From Brucella anthropi ATCC 49188 (GTDB taxonomy: Bacteria > Pseudomonadota > Alphaproteobacteria > Rhizobiales > Rhizobiaceae), in assembly GCF_000017405.1 (NCBI RefSeq), contig NC_009667.1, positions 558,001 through 622,000 of the forward strand: a stretch of DNA of 64,000 nucleotides. Reading direction: 5' to 3'. Numbering within the stretch: the first letter of the stretch is position 1; each line of letters starts with the position of its first letter. The notes beneath the pieces were generated by a model. It saw only the letters and a program-made list of their open reading frames with translations. It was not told the origin of the DNA and searched no databases. Below, piece by piece: positions 46,274-55,393 of this stretch. Made by a program: the position numbers and the translations under genes.

Positions 46274-47173
46274 ATGGCGCTCCAAAGCATGACCGGTTTT
46301 GCACGCCATGCCGTGCAACATGCCATGGAAGGCGGAGAAGCGCGCATCATCTGGGAAGTGCGTTCCGTCAATGGTAAGGGGCTCGACCTTCGGCTGCGTC
46401 TGCCGCAAGGCCTTGAAGCCGCCGAACATCCTGTACGCTCCATGCTGGCGCGTCATTTTTCGCGTGGCAATTTTCAGGCAAGCCTCAGTGTGGAGCGCAG
46501 CGAGGCACAGGCTGGTTTCAGCATCAATCAGGCCATGCTCGCCGAGATCCTGAAGCTCGGTGCGGATTTGCAGGCAACGCACGGACTGGCCCCCGCCAGC
46601 GTAGACGGCATTCTTTCGTTGCGCGGTATCATCGATCAGGCACAGATGGCTGATGACGAAGACGAGCGCGGCGGACTGGAAGCTGCCGTCGTCTCAGGTT
46701 TTGAGGAAACGCTGAAAGCAATCGCCGATGCCCGCAAGCAGGAGGGCAAGGCTCTTTTCACTATTCTGTCCGCGCATGTTGACAGTATCGAGCGCCTGAC
46801 CGTGAATGCCCGCCGCGACCCGTCGCGGAGCACAGACGCGATCAAGGCCCGTCTCGCTGGACAGGTGGCGCTGCTGATGGATTCCGCACGCGAGCTTGAT
46901 GAGACGCGGCTCTATCAGGAAGCGGCGTTTCTGGCGACCAAGGCCGATATTCAGGAAGAGCTTGACCGGTTGGAGACCCATGTGGCATCCGCCCGCAAGC
47001 TTCTGGCGGATGGTGGCCCCGTCGGGCGCAAGCTCGATTTTCTTTCACAGGAATTTAATCGTGAAGCTAATACACTGTGTTCCAAATCGAATGCAGCGTC
47101 GATCACAGCCATCGGTCTGGAACTGAAGGCAGTCGTGGACCAGTTTCGCGAACAAGTACAAAATCTGGAGTAA
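46274..47173 (+). CDS. YicC family endoribonuclease-like protein
   Basis: 299 residues from [12 protein letters not shown]. The family N-terminus [25 protein letters not shown], and the C-terminal [19 protein letters not shown] are intact. E. coli YicC has been described as an RNase acting on small RNA; the wider family is linked to stationary-phase survival. The ATG at 46274 has AGGGG at good distance, whereas the ATG at 46265 lies against it. It sits 8 bp before gmk, a common pairing. Confidence 0.92.
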   Translation: MALQSMTGFARHAVQHAMEGGEARIIWEVRSVNGKGLDLRLRLPQGLEAAEHPVRSMLARHFSRGNFQASLSVERSEAQAGFSINQAMLAEILKLGADLQATHGLAPASVDGILSLRGIIDQAQMADDEDERGGLEAAVVSGFEETLKAIADARKQEGKALFTILSAHVDSIERLTVNARRDPSRSTDAIKARLAGQVALLMDSARELDETRLYQEAAFLATKADIQEELDRLETHVASARKLLADGGPVGRKLDFLSQEFNREANTLCSKSNAASITAIGLELKAVVDQFREQVQNLE

Positions 47174-47181
47174 CAGGTATC

Positions 47182-47844
47182 ATGGCCATCTCTTCGGTTG
47201 AAAATGGCGTCGCACGTAGAGGCTTGATGGTGGTGATCTCGTCGCCATCCGGAGCCGGTAAGTCCACCATTGCCCGGCTGTTGCTGGAAGACAAGAAGAT
47301 GAACCTCTCGCTGTCGATCAGTGTGACGACGCGCCAGCGCCGCCCGAGCGAGATCGAAGGGGTTCACTACCATTTCAAGACGATCCGCGAGTTTGAACGC
47401 CTTCGTGACAATGATGAGCTGATCGAATGGGCCGAGGTCCATGGCAATTTCTATGGCACGCTGCGCGAAACGGCTGAGATCGCGCTGGCTGACGGTCAGG
47501 ATATGCTGTTTGACATTGACTGGCAGGGTGCAGACCAGTTGCAAGCAAAGATGCCAGCCGATGTGGTGTCGATCTTTATTCTTCCGCCCACCATGCGCGA
47601 ATTGCAGCAGCGCCTGAACCGTCGCGCGGAAGATACGGCGGATGTCATCGAGACCCGTTTGCAGAATGCGCGTTTTGAAATCCAGAAATGGGTGAAGTAC
47701 GATTATATCGTCATCAATGAAGATCTTGATCGCTCCTTTGCGGCCATCAAGTCGATCATTGAAGCTGAACGTCTTCGCCGTGACCGCCGCCCGGGTCTGT
47801 TCGATTTCGTGACCGGTTTGCTGGAAGAAAATCCGGGTACTTAA
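47182..47844 (+). CDS. gmk: Guanylate kinase
   Basis: 220 residues from [15 protein letters not shown]. It phosphorylates GMP to GDP. P-loop [35 protein letters not shown] and [13 protein letters not shown] (GMP binding), [11 protein letters not shown], and [20 protein letters not shown] are canonical. The frame extends back inside yicC, but the kinase domain and an AGG site support 47182. It is convergent with the HEPN-like gene, leaving 4 bp and no visible terminator. Confidence 0.96.
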   Translation: MAISSVENGVARRGLMVVISSPSGAGKSTIARLLLEDKKMNLSLSISVTTRQRRPSEIEGVHYHFKTIREFERLRDNDELIEWAEVHGNFYGTLRETAEIALADGQDMLFDIDWQGADQLQAKMPADVVSIFILPPTMRELQQRLNRRAEDTADVIETRLQNARFEIQKWVKYDYIVINEDLDRSFAAIKSIIEAERLRRDRRPGLFDFVTGLLEENPGT

Positions 47845-47848
47845 TTAT

Positions 47849-48430
47849 TTAATAGGGTAGTTCGTAATTGCGATTTTCCTGAAGCATAGTTACTACGCAG
47901 TCGGCAAGTAATGTCACGTGATAATGCGCGCGAATAAGCCCTTCGATGTTCACTGTCACTTCTGGAAAGACGTTGCCGTTTAGCGCCGCGGGATAACGGA
48001 AGTGTTCTCCTTTGGGATCGGCGCTGTGTATGTGAGTGAGAATTCGCCGACAATGATTGCTCCACCGCCCATCGTCGTTGACGCCGTTATCTTTGAGTAT
48101 TTTTTGAAGGTCATCATATAGCTTTAGGAGATCATGCCCGTCTGTTCGCGCGTCATCAACTCCAATATGAGCAATTTCGCGCAATGCTTCTTCGAGCGCT
48201 AACTCCATACTATGTCTCGCTAAATAGAAAAGTGGGATAGTAAGGCTTTGATTATTAATGGGATATTCAAGTGTATGGCGAGCCATTATTTCAAATGCTC
48301 TATCATAAGAGTAAGCATAGTAACTCCATGATTGACTTCCGTAGTCTTGGTTATCTCTGCATTTGAGCAAGGGTTTTAAGCGCCAAGGGAATTGAAGATC
48401 TTCTTCTTTCAAGATTTCATCGTAAGTCAT
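47849..48430 (-). CDS. HEPN-like hypothetical protein, formerly downstream of a barstar-like gene
   Basis: 193 residues from MTYDEILKEEDLQFPWRLK. Not assigned to a named family with confidence. The helical segment PLFYLARHSMELALEEALRE followed by GHDLLKLYDDLQKILKDNG strongly resembles HEPN-type proteins (helical RNase or nucleotidyltransferase-partner domains). A candidate RX4-6H motif is CRRILTHIH, but it is not proven to be the catalytic one; GEHFRYPAA follows. GGAG stands 8 bases before the ATG; a TTG two codons upstream is less likely. By eye the gene is AT-richer than its neighbours, suggesting transfer. Before the IS insertion its ATG lay 2 nt after the barstar-like stop codon, so they were translationally linked. 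Confidence 0.6.
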   Translation of the reverse strand: MTYDEILKEEDLQFPWRLKPLLKCRDNQDYGSQSWSYYAYSYDRAFEIMARHTLEYPINNQSLTIPLFYLARHSMELALEEALREIAHIGVDDARTDGHDLLKLYDDLQKILKDNGVNDDGRWSNHCRRILTHIHSADPKGEHFRYPAALNGNVFPEVTVNIEGLIRAHYHVTLLADCVVTMLQENRNYELPY

Positions 48431-48432
48431 TG

Positions 48433-48492
48433 TCAAAACTCCAGTTTAATCTGGATTCTATCTGTTTCGCTCACGAGGCGTTTGAACGCTTC
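48433..48492 (-). pseudogene. 3' fragment of the IS-interrupted barstar-like gene
   Basis: These 60 bp read EAFKRLVSETDRIQIKLEF and a stop (TGA at 48435-48433) in the frame that continues codon 78 (CTA) of the 5' part at 49544 once the IS and one TA copy are removed. They now have no start of their own. Confidence 0.85.
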
Positions 48493-48575
48493 TAAAGCAT
48501 GTCGCTGTTAACCGGATTCGGGATTCCCGTTTGGCTTGATCTGTGATTCACTTGTCTCATGGAAGGAGATGCACC

Positions 48576-48947
48576 ATGGGCAAGCCGCATCCGATTGAGT
48601 TGCGTGAGCGTGTCGTTGCGTTTGTGAATGAGGGCAATAGTCACCGGGAAGCCGCTCGGCATTTCCGTGTTTCGCCTCGGTTCGTCAACAACATGATGAT
48701 CCTGCATCGGTCATCCGGCTGTCTGGCCGCCGCCAGGCAGGGCCACCCGCCTGGAAGTGTGAAGCTTTTGGCTCATGGTGATTGGGTCCGCGAGCAGATG
48801 TCCGCCCGTGGCGAAACGACTTTGGACGAACTGTGCGTTGCGCTCGCGGAGCGCGGTATTGAAGTCCACCGCGCCACGGTCGGGCGATTTCTACACCGAC
48901 TTGGGCTGAGCAATAAAAAAAAGCCTCAAGGCAAGCGAGCAGCGTAG
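48576..48947 (+). CDS. IS630 transposase, N-terminal frame (orfA)
   Basis: 123 residues from MGKPHPIELRERVVAFVNEG, with GGAAGGAG upstream. It is the helix-turn-helix DNA-binding half of the transposase (HREAARHFRVSPRFVNNMM; ERGIEVHRATVGRFLHRLGL). After LSNKKK the frame ends 8 residues later, whereas the +1 frame continues the protein, so the full enzyme needs a shift at the A8 run (48915-48922). Confidence 0.88.
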   Translation: MGKPHPIELRERVVAFVNEGNSHREAARHFRVSPRFVNNMMILHRSSGCLAAARQGHPPGSVKLLAHGDWVREQMSARGETTLDELCVALAERGIEVHRATVGRFLHRLGLSNKKKPQGKRAA

Positions 48948-49530
48948 ACCAGAGATCGCCAAGGCGCGTGATCTTTGGATCAATCGCCGAAAGCGGTTCT
49001 TCAACAAGGCCTTGTCGCGTCTCATCTTTATCGATGAGACTTCCACGAATACGCGCCTGACAAAACGCACCGGATGGTCTGCCAAAGGCAGGCGCTTTGC
49101 CGCCTATGCGCCCTTCGGAAAATGGAAGACACAAACCTTCATTGCCGGACTGCGCTGCCATGGCCTGACCGCGCCATGGATCGTCGATGCACCGATGAAC
49201 AGCCGCATCTTCGAAACCTGGATCGAGACACAGCTTGTGCCGACACTGTCAGCCGGTGATATAGTCATCCTCGACAATGTCGGCTTCCACAAAAGCCAGA
49301 AGGCTGAGCAACTGGTCAAGGCAAAGGGCGCTTGGTTTCTCTTCCTGCCGCCCTATTCGCCGGACCTGAACCCAATCGAAATGGCTTTCTCAAAACTCAA
49401 GGCACTTCTGAGAAAGCGAGCAGCACGCAGCTTCGACGCCATCTCAAAAGCACTTGGCGATATCATCAGTCTCTTCTCCATCAATGAATGCCAGAACTTC
49501 TTTAAGGCTGCTGGGTATGAGGCCGAATAA
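48910..49530 (+). CDS. IS630 transposase, C-terminal frame (orfB), DDE domain
   Basis: The frame opens at 48910 and is used after a +1 shift (or loss of one A by slippage) in the A8 run. It has no good start of its own; the first ATG-like start is at 49012. The DDE catalytic residues are visible: Asp in RLIFIDETSTNTR, Asp in DIVILDNVGFHKSQKAEQLV, and Glu in YSPDLNPIEMAFSKLK. The sequence downstream of the shift (SLKASEQRRPEIAKARDLW) is the normal continuation in this family, so the transposase may still be active. Confidence 0.85.
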   Translation, partial: AIKKSLKASEQRRPEIAKARDLWINRRKRFFNKALSRLIFIDETSTNTRLTKRTGWSAKGRRFAAYAPFGKWKTQTFIAGLRCHGLTAPWIVDAPMNSRIFETWIETQLVPTLSAGDIVILDNVGFHKSQKAEQLVKAKGAWFLFLPPYSPDLNPIEMAFSKLKALLRKRAARSFDAISKALGDIISLFSINECQNFFKAAGYEAE

Positions 49531-49777
49531 ATGCGACACGCTTTAGAAACGGCTTGCCGCCGCGTGTTTTCAATTTGCCCAGAGCTTCGGAGTTCCTGAA
49601 AACGAGTTCGCATTCACCGGGCCAGCCTGGACCTTGCCATTGCACAGCGTCCCAGAATGAGTCGAGTGTGTAACCGAAGGATTCCGGGTCTTGGGCTGGA
49701 ACAGCGGAAAGATACCGTCGCCAAAGATCGTCAGGGTTTTCTATCCCGGCACAATCGATTTCGTAAATCGGCAGCAT
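49502..49777 (-). pseudogene. Barstar-like ribonuclease inhibitor, truncated by the IS630 element
   Basis: 91 residues now; residues 1-78 are native and the last 13 (KRVAFIRPHTQQP) come from the IS. The barstar family core FGYTLDSFWDAV aligns with barstar YGENLDALWDAL-type sequence, keeping the two Asp and the Trp that contact barnase (Asp39, Trp42, Asp43 here). Joined to the fragment at 48433-48492, the intact protein would be 97 residues, the family length. Barstars block secreted barnase-type RNases; no barnase gene is visible here. The loss of the last helix and strand probably destroys folding. The start codon lies 1 nt after the stop of a small membrane-protein gene. Confidence 0.8.
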
Positions 49778-49778
49778 A

Positions 49779-49925
49779 TCAGCCTAGCAGGATCAGCAGG
49801 CCGTCCACCATGCCGAGGACAAGAATGAGTGCGCCCATCGTGATGGCTGTCACGACCAGCATACGCTTTTGCCGGTCACGTTTTTCCGTTCGCTTGCCCG
49901 TCCAGTCGTAAGGCGATTCAGGCAT
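49779..49925 (-). CDS. Small single-span membrane protein
   Basis: 48 residues. The N-terminus is charged (MPESPYDWTGKRTEKRDRQK), followed by one hydrophobic helix (MLVVTAITMGALILVLGMVD, then GLLILLG at the end). A very strong site, GGAGAGAGG, precedes the ATG. The stop TGA is 1 nt before the barstar-like ATG, so both were co-translated. Its function is unknown; it could be unrelated to the inhibitor and merely share the transcript. Confidence 0.7.
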   Translation of the reverse strand: MPESPYDWTGKRTEKRDRQKRMLVVTAITMGALILVLGMVDGLLILLG

Positions 49926-50067
49926 TCCTCTCTCCAGACCGGCCTGACATCGAATATCGCTATGCAGGCTGTTACCCTGATAGCCTGCACTTTACCGGTG
50001 ATATCTGCAAGTTAGATGACACTAAAAAGCAGGCATCTGAGCGAAAGCGCGGAAGACGGCAGGGCTC

Positions 50068-51480
50068 TTATACAGCCGTGCCTCCCACTGTTACCTGATC
50101 CATGCGCAGATGCGGCTGGCCGACGCCGACAGGTACCCACTGACCACCCTTGCCGCAATTGCCGCTACCCGTATCAAGCTTCATATCGTTGCCGATCATC
50201 GAAATCCGCTGCATCGCATCCGGACCATTGCCAATCAGCATCGCTCCCTTGATCGGCGCGCCGACCTTGCCGTCCTCGATCATGTAGGCTTCCGTACAGC
50301 CGAACACGAACTTGCCGGAGGTGATATCGACCTGACCACCGCCAAAGGAAACGGCATAGATGCCCTTTTTCATGGAGGCGATGATCTCTTCCGGCGTCTT
50401 GTCGCCGGAAAGCATGTAGGTGTTCGTCATGCGCGGCATAGGTGCGTGAGCATAGGATTCGCGGCGTCCATTGCCGGTAGCTTCCATGCCCATCAGGCGG
50501 GCGTTCTGGCGATCCTGCATATAATTGACGAGTTTGCCGTCTTCGATCAGCACGGTGCGATTGGTCGGGGTGCCTTCGTCATCAATGGTCAGCGAACCCC
50601 GGCGCTCGGCAATCGTGCCGTCATCGACGACCGTGACACCCTTGGAGGCAACCTGCTGTCCAAGCAGACCGGCAAAGGCAGAGGTCTTTTTTCGATTGAA
50701 GTCGCCTTCCAACCCGTGCCCGACGGCTTCATGCAGCATCACACCCGGCCAGCCATTGGCCAGAACGATGTCGAATGTGCCTGCCGGGGCAGGGATAGCT
50801 TCCAGATTGACGAGGGCCTGACGCAATGCCTCATCGGCGGCATGCTGCCAGCTTTCAGCGGTGATGAACTCGCCAAAGCCCTTGCGTCCGCCAACCGTAT
50901 GCGAACCTGATTCCTGACGGTCGCCATCGCCTGCCACTACCGCAACGCTCAGGCGCACCATGGGTCGTATATCGCGTACGAAATGACCGTCGGCGCGCAG
51001 AATTTCGACCTGCTGCCACGAGCCTGCGAGCGAAACGGAAACCTGACGTACTTTCGGGTCCTTGGCACGCAGATAGGCGTCTATTTGCTGCAAAAGCTGC
51101 ACCTTGGAATCGAATGTCGGCGAACCGATGGGGTTTTCATCCGTGTAAAGGTGACGGTTGGTGCCGGCAGGTGCCGCCGAATAGTTTCCGCCGTAGCCCT
51201 TAAGGGTTGCAGAAACCGCATCGGAAGCGCGCTTCAAGGCGGCAAGCGAAAGATCGCCCGCGTGGGCATAGCCGATTGCTTCGCCTGCGACCGAGCGCAG
51301 GCCGAATCCCTGATCCTGATTGAAGGAGCCGGTCTTGAGACGACCATTGTCGAAAACAAGCGCCTCCGCCTCGCGATATTCCACGAAGAGCTCTCCGTCG
51401 TCGCTGCCCTTCAGGCTTTGGGCGACAAGACGCTCGATATCGTCGCGGCTGGCGTCGAAACTGTCGATCAGGCTTTTCAT
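50068..51480 (-). CDS. tldD: Metalloprotease TldD
   Basis: 470 residues. It carries the TldD zinc motif HEAVGHGLEGDFNRK in VMLHEAVGHGLEG, plus ALVFDNGRLKTGSFNQDQGF near the N-terminus and TRMTN-type segments (PMPRMTNTYMLSGDKTPEE) toward the end; the C-terminal FVFGCTEAYMIEDGK matches the family. With TldE it degrades unfolded peptides and matures microcin-type products; tldE is not in this window. Its ribosome binding site (AGGAT) is inside the terminator stem of the preceding gene. Confidence 0.94.
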   Translation of the reverse strand: MKSLIDSFDASRDDIERLVAQSLKGSDDGELFVEYREAEALVFDNGRLKTGSFNQDQGFGLRSVAGEAIGYAHAGDLSLAALKRASDAVSATLKGYGGNYSAAPAGTNRHLYTDENPIGSPTFDSKVQLLQQIDAYLRAKDPKVRQVSVSLAGSWQQVEILRADGHFVRDIRPMVRLSVAVVAGDGDRQESGSHTVGGRKGFGEFITAESWQHAADEALRQALVNLEAIPAPAGTFDIVLANGWPGVMLHEAVGHGLEGDFNRKKTSAFAGLLGQQVASKGVTVVDDGTIAERRGSLTIDDEGTPTNRTVLIEDGKLVNYMQDRQNARLMGMEATGNGRRESYAHAPMPRMTNTYMLSGDKTPEEIIASMKKGIYAVSFGGGQVDITSGKFVFGCTEAYMIEDGKVGAPIKGAMLIGNGPDAMQRISMIGNDMKLDTGSGNCGKGGQWVPVGVGQPHLRMDQVTVGGTAV

Positions 51481-51487
51481 AAAATAA

Positions 51488-51515
51488 ATCCTGCAGCATG
51501 TGTTTGCTGCAGGAT
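51488..51515 (-). terminator. Terminator of ialB, also covering the tldD ribosome binding site
   Basis: ATCCTGCAGC (51488-51497) pairs perfectly with GCTGCAGGAT (51506-51515). On the minus strand the stem is followed by TTATTTT and then the tldD ATG; the AGGA of tldD lies in the 3' arm. Confidence 0.8.
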
Positions 51516-51560
51516 GTAAGCCTTAAATCGGTTGAGAACAACCGGTCATCTCAGTTGTGA

Positions 51561-52175
51561 TCAAGGCAACGCGTCGAAGCCTTCACCGAACCCCTTGAGA
51601 TCGACAGGAATGCCCACGCCTTCTTCCGGCGTCTGGAAGACGATGAAGGTCGCAGCCTTGCCGGAACGCAATGTCTTGAGAAGTTCATCCTCTAGGATCA
51701 CTTCGGCGTAGCAGCCGTCTTCGAAGCAGCGGACGAAATAGGCGCGACCGATATCCTTGCCGTCGACATTGAGGCCAAGACCGTTGGGCAACAGAACGCC
51801 TAGCGGCGCCAGAACGCGAAGGATGCGCGCCTTGTTGTCTGCTGTCTTGAGAACGACGACCGAAAGACCCAGTTCAGGGCGCTTTGCGGCGACCACATTC
51901 TGGATCAGCGCGCATTGCTCAGTCTTGGCGCCCGCAGGCGTATCACACAGAACGGACCATGCGCCATGCTGCGACTTGAGCTTGCCGCTCTGCTGCGGGC
52001 TGCTCGGAGCCGCCTGCGACTGGGCAGCAGGGGCCTCTTGTGGGGTTTGTAACTGCGCCGGTGTTTCCTGAGCAACCGAAGGAAGCGTTGCAACGGCAAG
52101 CGTCAAGCTGACGCCTGTTGCAAGAGTTGCGAGGCGCTGGCTGATCGTGCGGCGGGCAAGCATGCGAAAAGTCAT
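51561..52175 (-). CDS. ialB: Invasion-associated locus B (IalB) family periplasmic protein
   Basis: 204 residues from MTFRMLARRTISQRLATLAT, with a signal peptide ending near ATLPSVAQ. A Gln/Pro/Ala-rich linker is followed by the IalB domain: HGAWSVLCDTPAGAKTEQCA, with paired cysteines, and YFVRCFEDGCYAEVILEDEL. The family is named after the Bartonella invasion locus and is widespread, often in several copies, in Rhizobiales; the molecular function is unsettled. GGAGATT precedes the start. Confidence 0.88.
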   Translation of the reverse strand: MTFRMLARRTISQRLATLATGVSLTLAVATLPSVAQETPAQLQTPQEAPAAQSQAAPSSPQQSGKLKSQHGAWSVLCDTPAGAKTEQCALIQNVVAAKRPELGLSVVVLKTADNKARILRVLAPLGVLLPNGLGLNVDGKDIGRAYFVRCFEDGCYAEVILEDELLKTLRSGKAATFIVFQTPEEGVGIPVDLKGFGEGFDALP

Positions 52176-52579
52176 GAAATCTCCAGATCGAATCACCGGG
52201 ACGTTAACGCGCTGCATTGGCCATGAAAAGCGCCGTGATTGGCGATTATCAGTCCTGGCCATCATAGCAACGGTGATACCGTCTGTTGCGTCGATTGTCA
52301 CGCGGCACGTTAAAGGAAACGTCTTGTCAAATCATGGCTTCATTATGGGTTTCGTACGGTTTTCCCAAGTTTTCACGGTGAAAACGAGCAGCTCCGGCGC
52401 ATTGATTAAACTCGGACATTCGCTCTTTCCCACATGGACTGCGCGCAAAAATGCCGCACAGGAACATATTCGCCTTCCTTGCGGTGTGCGCTAAGGTGTG
52501 GTTTGAACGCCGACGGGGGATGCGGCCGTCTTTAGCGTCCGGCGTCCAGCTCGAAAGGGCGAAAAGGGAGAGAGTTCTG
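52176..52579. other. Gene-free divergent promoter region ialB / coxB with a 15-bp palindrome
   Basis: This 404-bp stretch has no credible gene. It contains TTTTCACGGTGAAAA (52370-52384), a perfect 7+1+7 palindrome about 200 bp upstream of coxB and of ialB, which could be a binding site for a regulator of the oxidase operon. Confidence 0.4.
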
Positions 52580-53464
52580 GTGGATAAGATTGTTGCCACA
52601 ACGAAGAGCGCCTTCGGCGGCGCTCTTGCAGTGCTGTGGACGACTGGTGCCGCTTTTGCGGACCAGCCCCGTCCCTGGGAATGGAGATTTCAGGACGCAG
52701 CGACTGGAATTGCCGAACAGATTCATTGGTTTGAGCGCTATACGCTCTGGTTTATCATTCCAATTACCTTGCTGGTTCTGTTCTTGTTGCTTTGGGTGGT
52801 GTTTCGCTTTCGTGCGAGCGCGAACCCGGAGCCATCCAAAACCAGCCACAATACCGCTATTGAAGTGGTCTGGACCATCGGGCCTGTGATCATTCTTCTG
52901 TTTTTGGCGGTTCCGTCTTTCCAGCTTCTGACGGCGCAGTATTCGCCGGAAGATCCGACGCTGACGGTCAAGGCGACAGGTTATCAGTGGTATTGGGGTT
53001 ACGAATATCAGGTCGATAATCCGGTCAGCTTTGATGCCCTTCTTCTGAAGGATGGCGATCGCGCCGCTGCCGGCAAGGAAGACCGCGCGCGTTATCCGCG
53101 TCTTCTGGCCGTCGACAATGAAGTCGTGGTTCCGGTCGGCGAAACGGTTCGTCTTCTCGTCACTGCTGCCGATGTGATCCATTCGTGGACCATTCCGGCT
53201 TTCGGCGTGAAGATGGACGCTGTTCCGGGTCGTATCAACGAAGCCTGGTTCAAAGCGGACAAGGAAGGCCTCTACTACGGTCAGTGCTCTGAGCTTTGCG
53301 GCAAGGATCATGGCTTCATGCCGATCGCCGTGCGCGTTGTCTCGAAAGAGCAATATCAGACCTGGATCGCCGCTGCGGGATCGGATCTGAACGGCGCGAA
53401 CAAGGCGCTTCAGGCCGCTGTTGAAGGTGGCGCAAACGATAAAGTGGCTGCGGCGGGTCTCTGA
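52580..53464 (+). CDS. coxB: Cytochrome c oxidase subunit II
   Basis: 294 residues from a GTG start preceded by GGGAGAGAG. A signal-like helix (SAFGGALAVLWTTGAAFA) is followed by two membrane helices (WFIIPITLLVLFLLLWVVFR; VVWTIGPVIILLFLAVPSF) and the periplasmic cupredoxin domain. The CuA ligands are complete: His in DVIHSWTIPAFG, and CSELCGKDHGFM (two Cys, Glu, His, Met). It accepts electrons from cytochrome c in the aa3 oxidase. coxA follows after 40 bp. Confidence 0.97.
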   Translation: MDKIVATTKSAFGGALAVLWTTGAAFADQPRPWEWRFQDAATGIAEQIHWFERYTLWFIIPITLLVLFLLLWVVFRFRASANPEPSKTSHNTAIEVVWTIGPVIILLFLAVPSFQLLTAQYSPEDPTLTVKATGYQWYWGYEYQVDNPVSFDALLLKDGDRAAAGKEDRARYPRLLAVDNEVVVPVGETVRLLVTAADVIHSWTIPAFGVKMDAVPGRINEAWFKADKEGLYYGQCSELCGKDHGFMPIAVRVVSKEQYQTWIAAAGSDLNGANKALQAAVEGGANDKVAAAGL

Positions 53465-53486
53465 TCCCGAACGCCAAGACTGTTGA

Positions 53487-55163
<1,677 letters not shown>

Positions 55164-55173
55164 TCGTGCGATG

Positions 55174-55207
55174 GGCGGAGTCCGGAAAAGACTTCGCCCT
55201 TCTTTAC
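55174..55207 (+). terminator. Terminator after coxA
   Basis: GGGCGGAGTC (55174-55183) pairs with GACTTCGCCC (55191-55200), one G-T pair, followed by TTCTTTAC. Its partial strength may let some transcription run on to ctaB. Confidence 0.65.
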
Positions 55208-55393
55208 AAAATGTGCTATGGGCGGGCGGCATTCTGTTCCGCCCGTCGCCGGTAGACGAAAAAGTCGGCCATCAAGCACGGCATTTCCGGCGGGAACAGA
55301 ACGGTTTCCGGGAGGACATTGTTGTGATTGTGCCGATCCGTGCTGTAGGGGCGCGGTGTTCGGACCGGTGAATTTGAGGTTTTTAAAGTCAAA

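Larger units (their letters stand above)
48495..49543. mobile_element. IS630-family insertion sequence, complete, 1049 bp
   Basis: It is flanked by TA on both sides (48493-48494 and 49544-49545), the target duplication of the IS630/mariner group. The terminal inverted repeats are AAGCATGTCGC (48495-48505) and GCGACACGCTT (49533-49543), 10 of 11 matching. It contains a transposase split into two frames at an A8 run. It interrupts a barstar-like gene on the minus strand. The left end is identical over 13 nt, with TA, to the end of the palindromic repeat at 31136. Confidence 0.9.

Noticed and set aside
48497..48540. Counting the sequence at the IS left end as another palindromic repeat copy
   Set aside because: The match to the repeat is limited to the first 13 nt, which are the IS terminal repeat; the mirrored second half is absent.
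49012..49530. Transposase orfB as an independent gene
   Set aside because: No ribosome binding site and the frame opens upstream of any start; it is the second half of a frameshifted transposase.
55164..55393. Small gene between coxA and ctaB
   Set aside because: Short overlapping frames exist in several phases, but none has a good start, a membrane pattern or family-like sequence; hairpins explain the region better.
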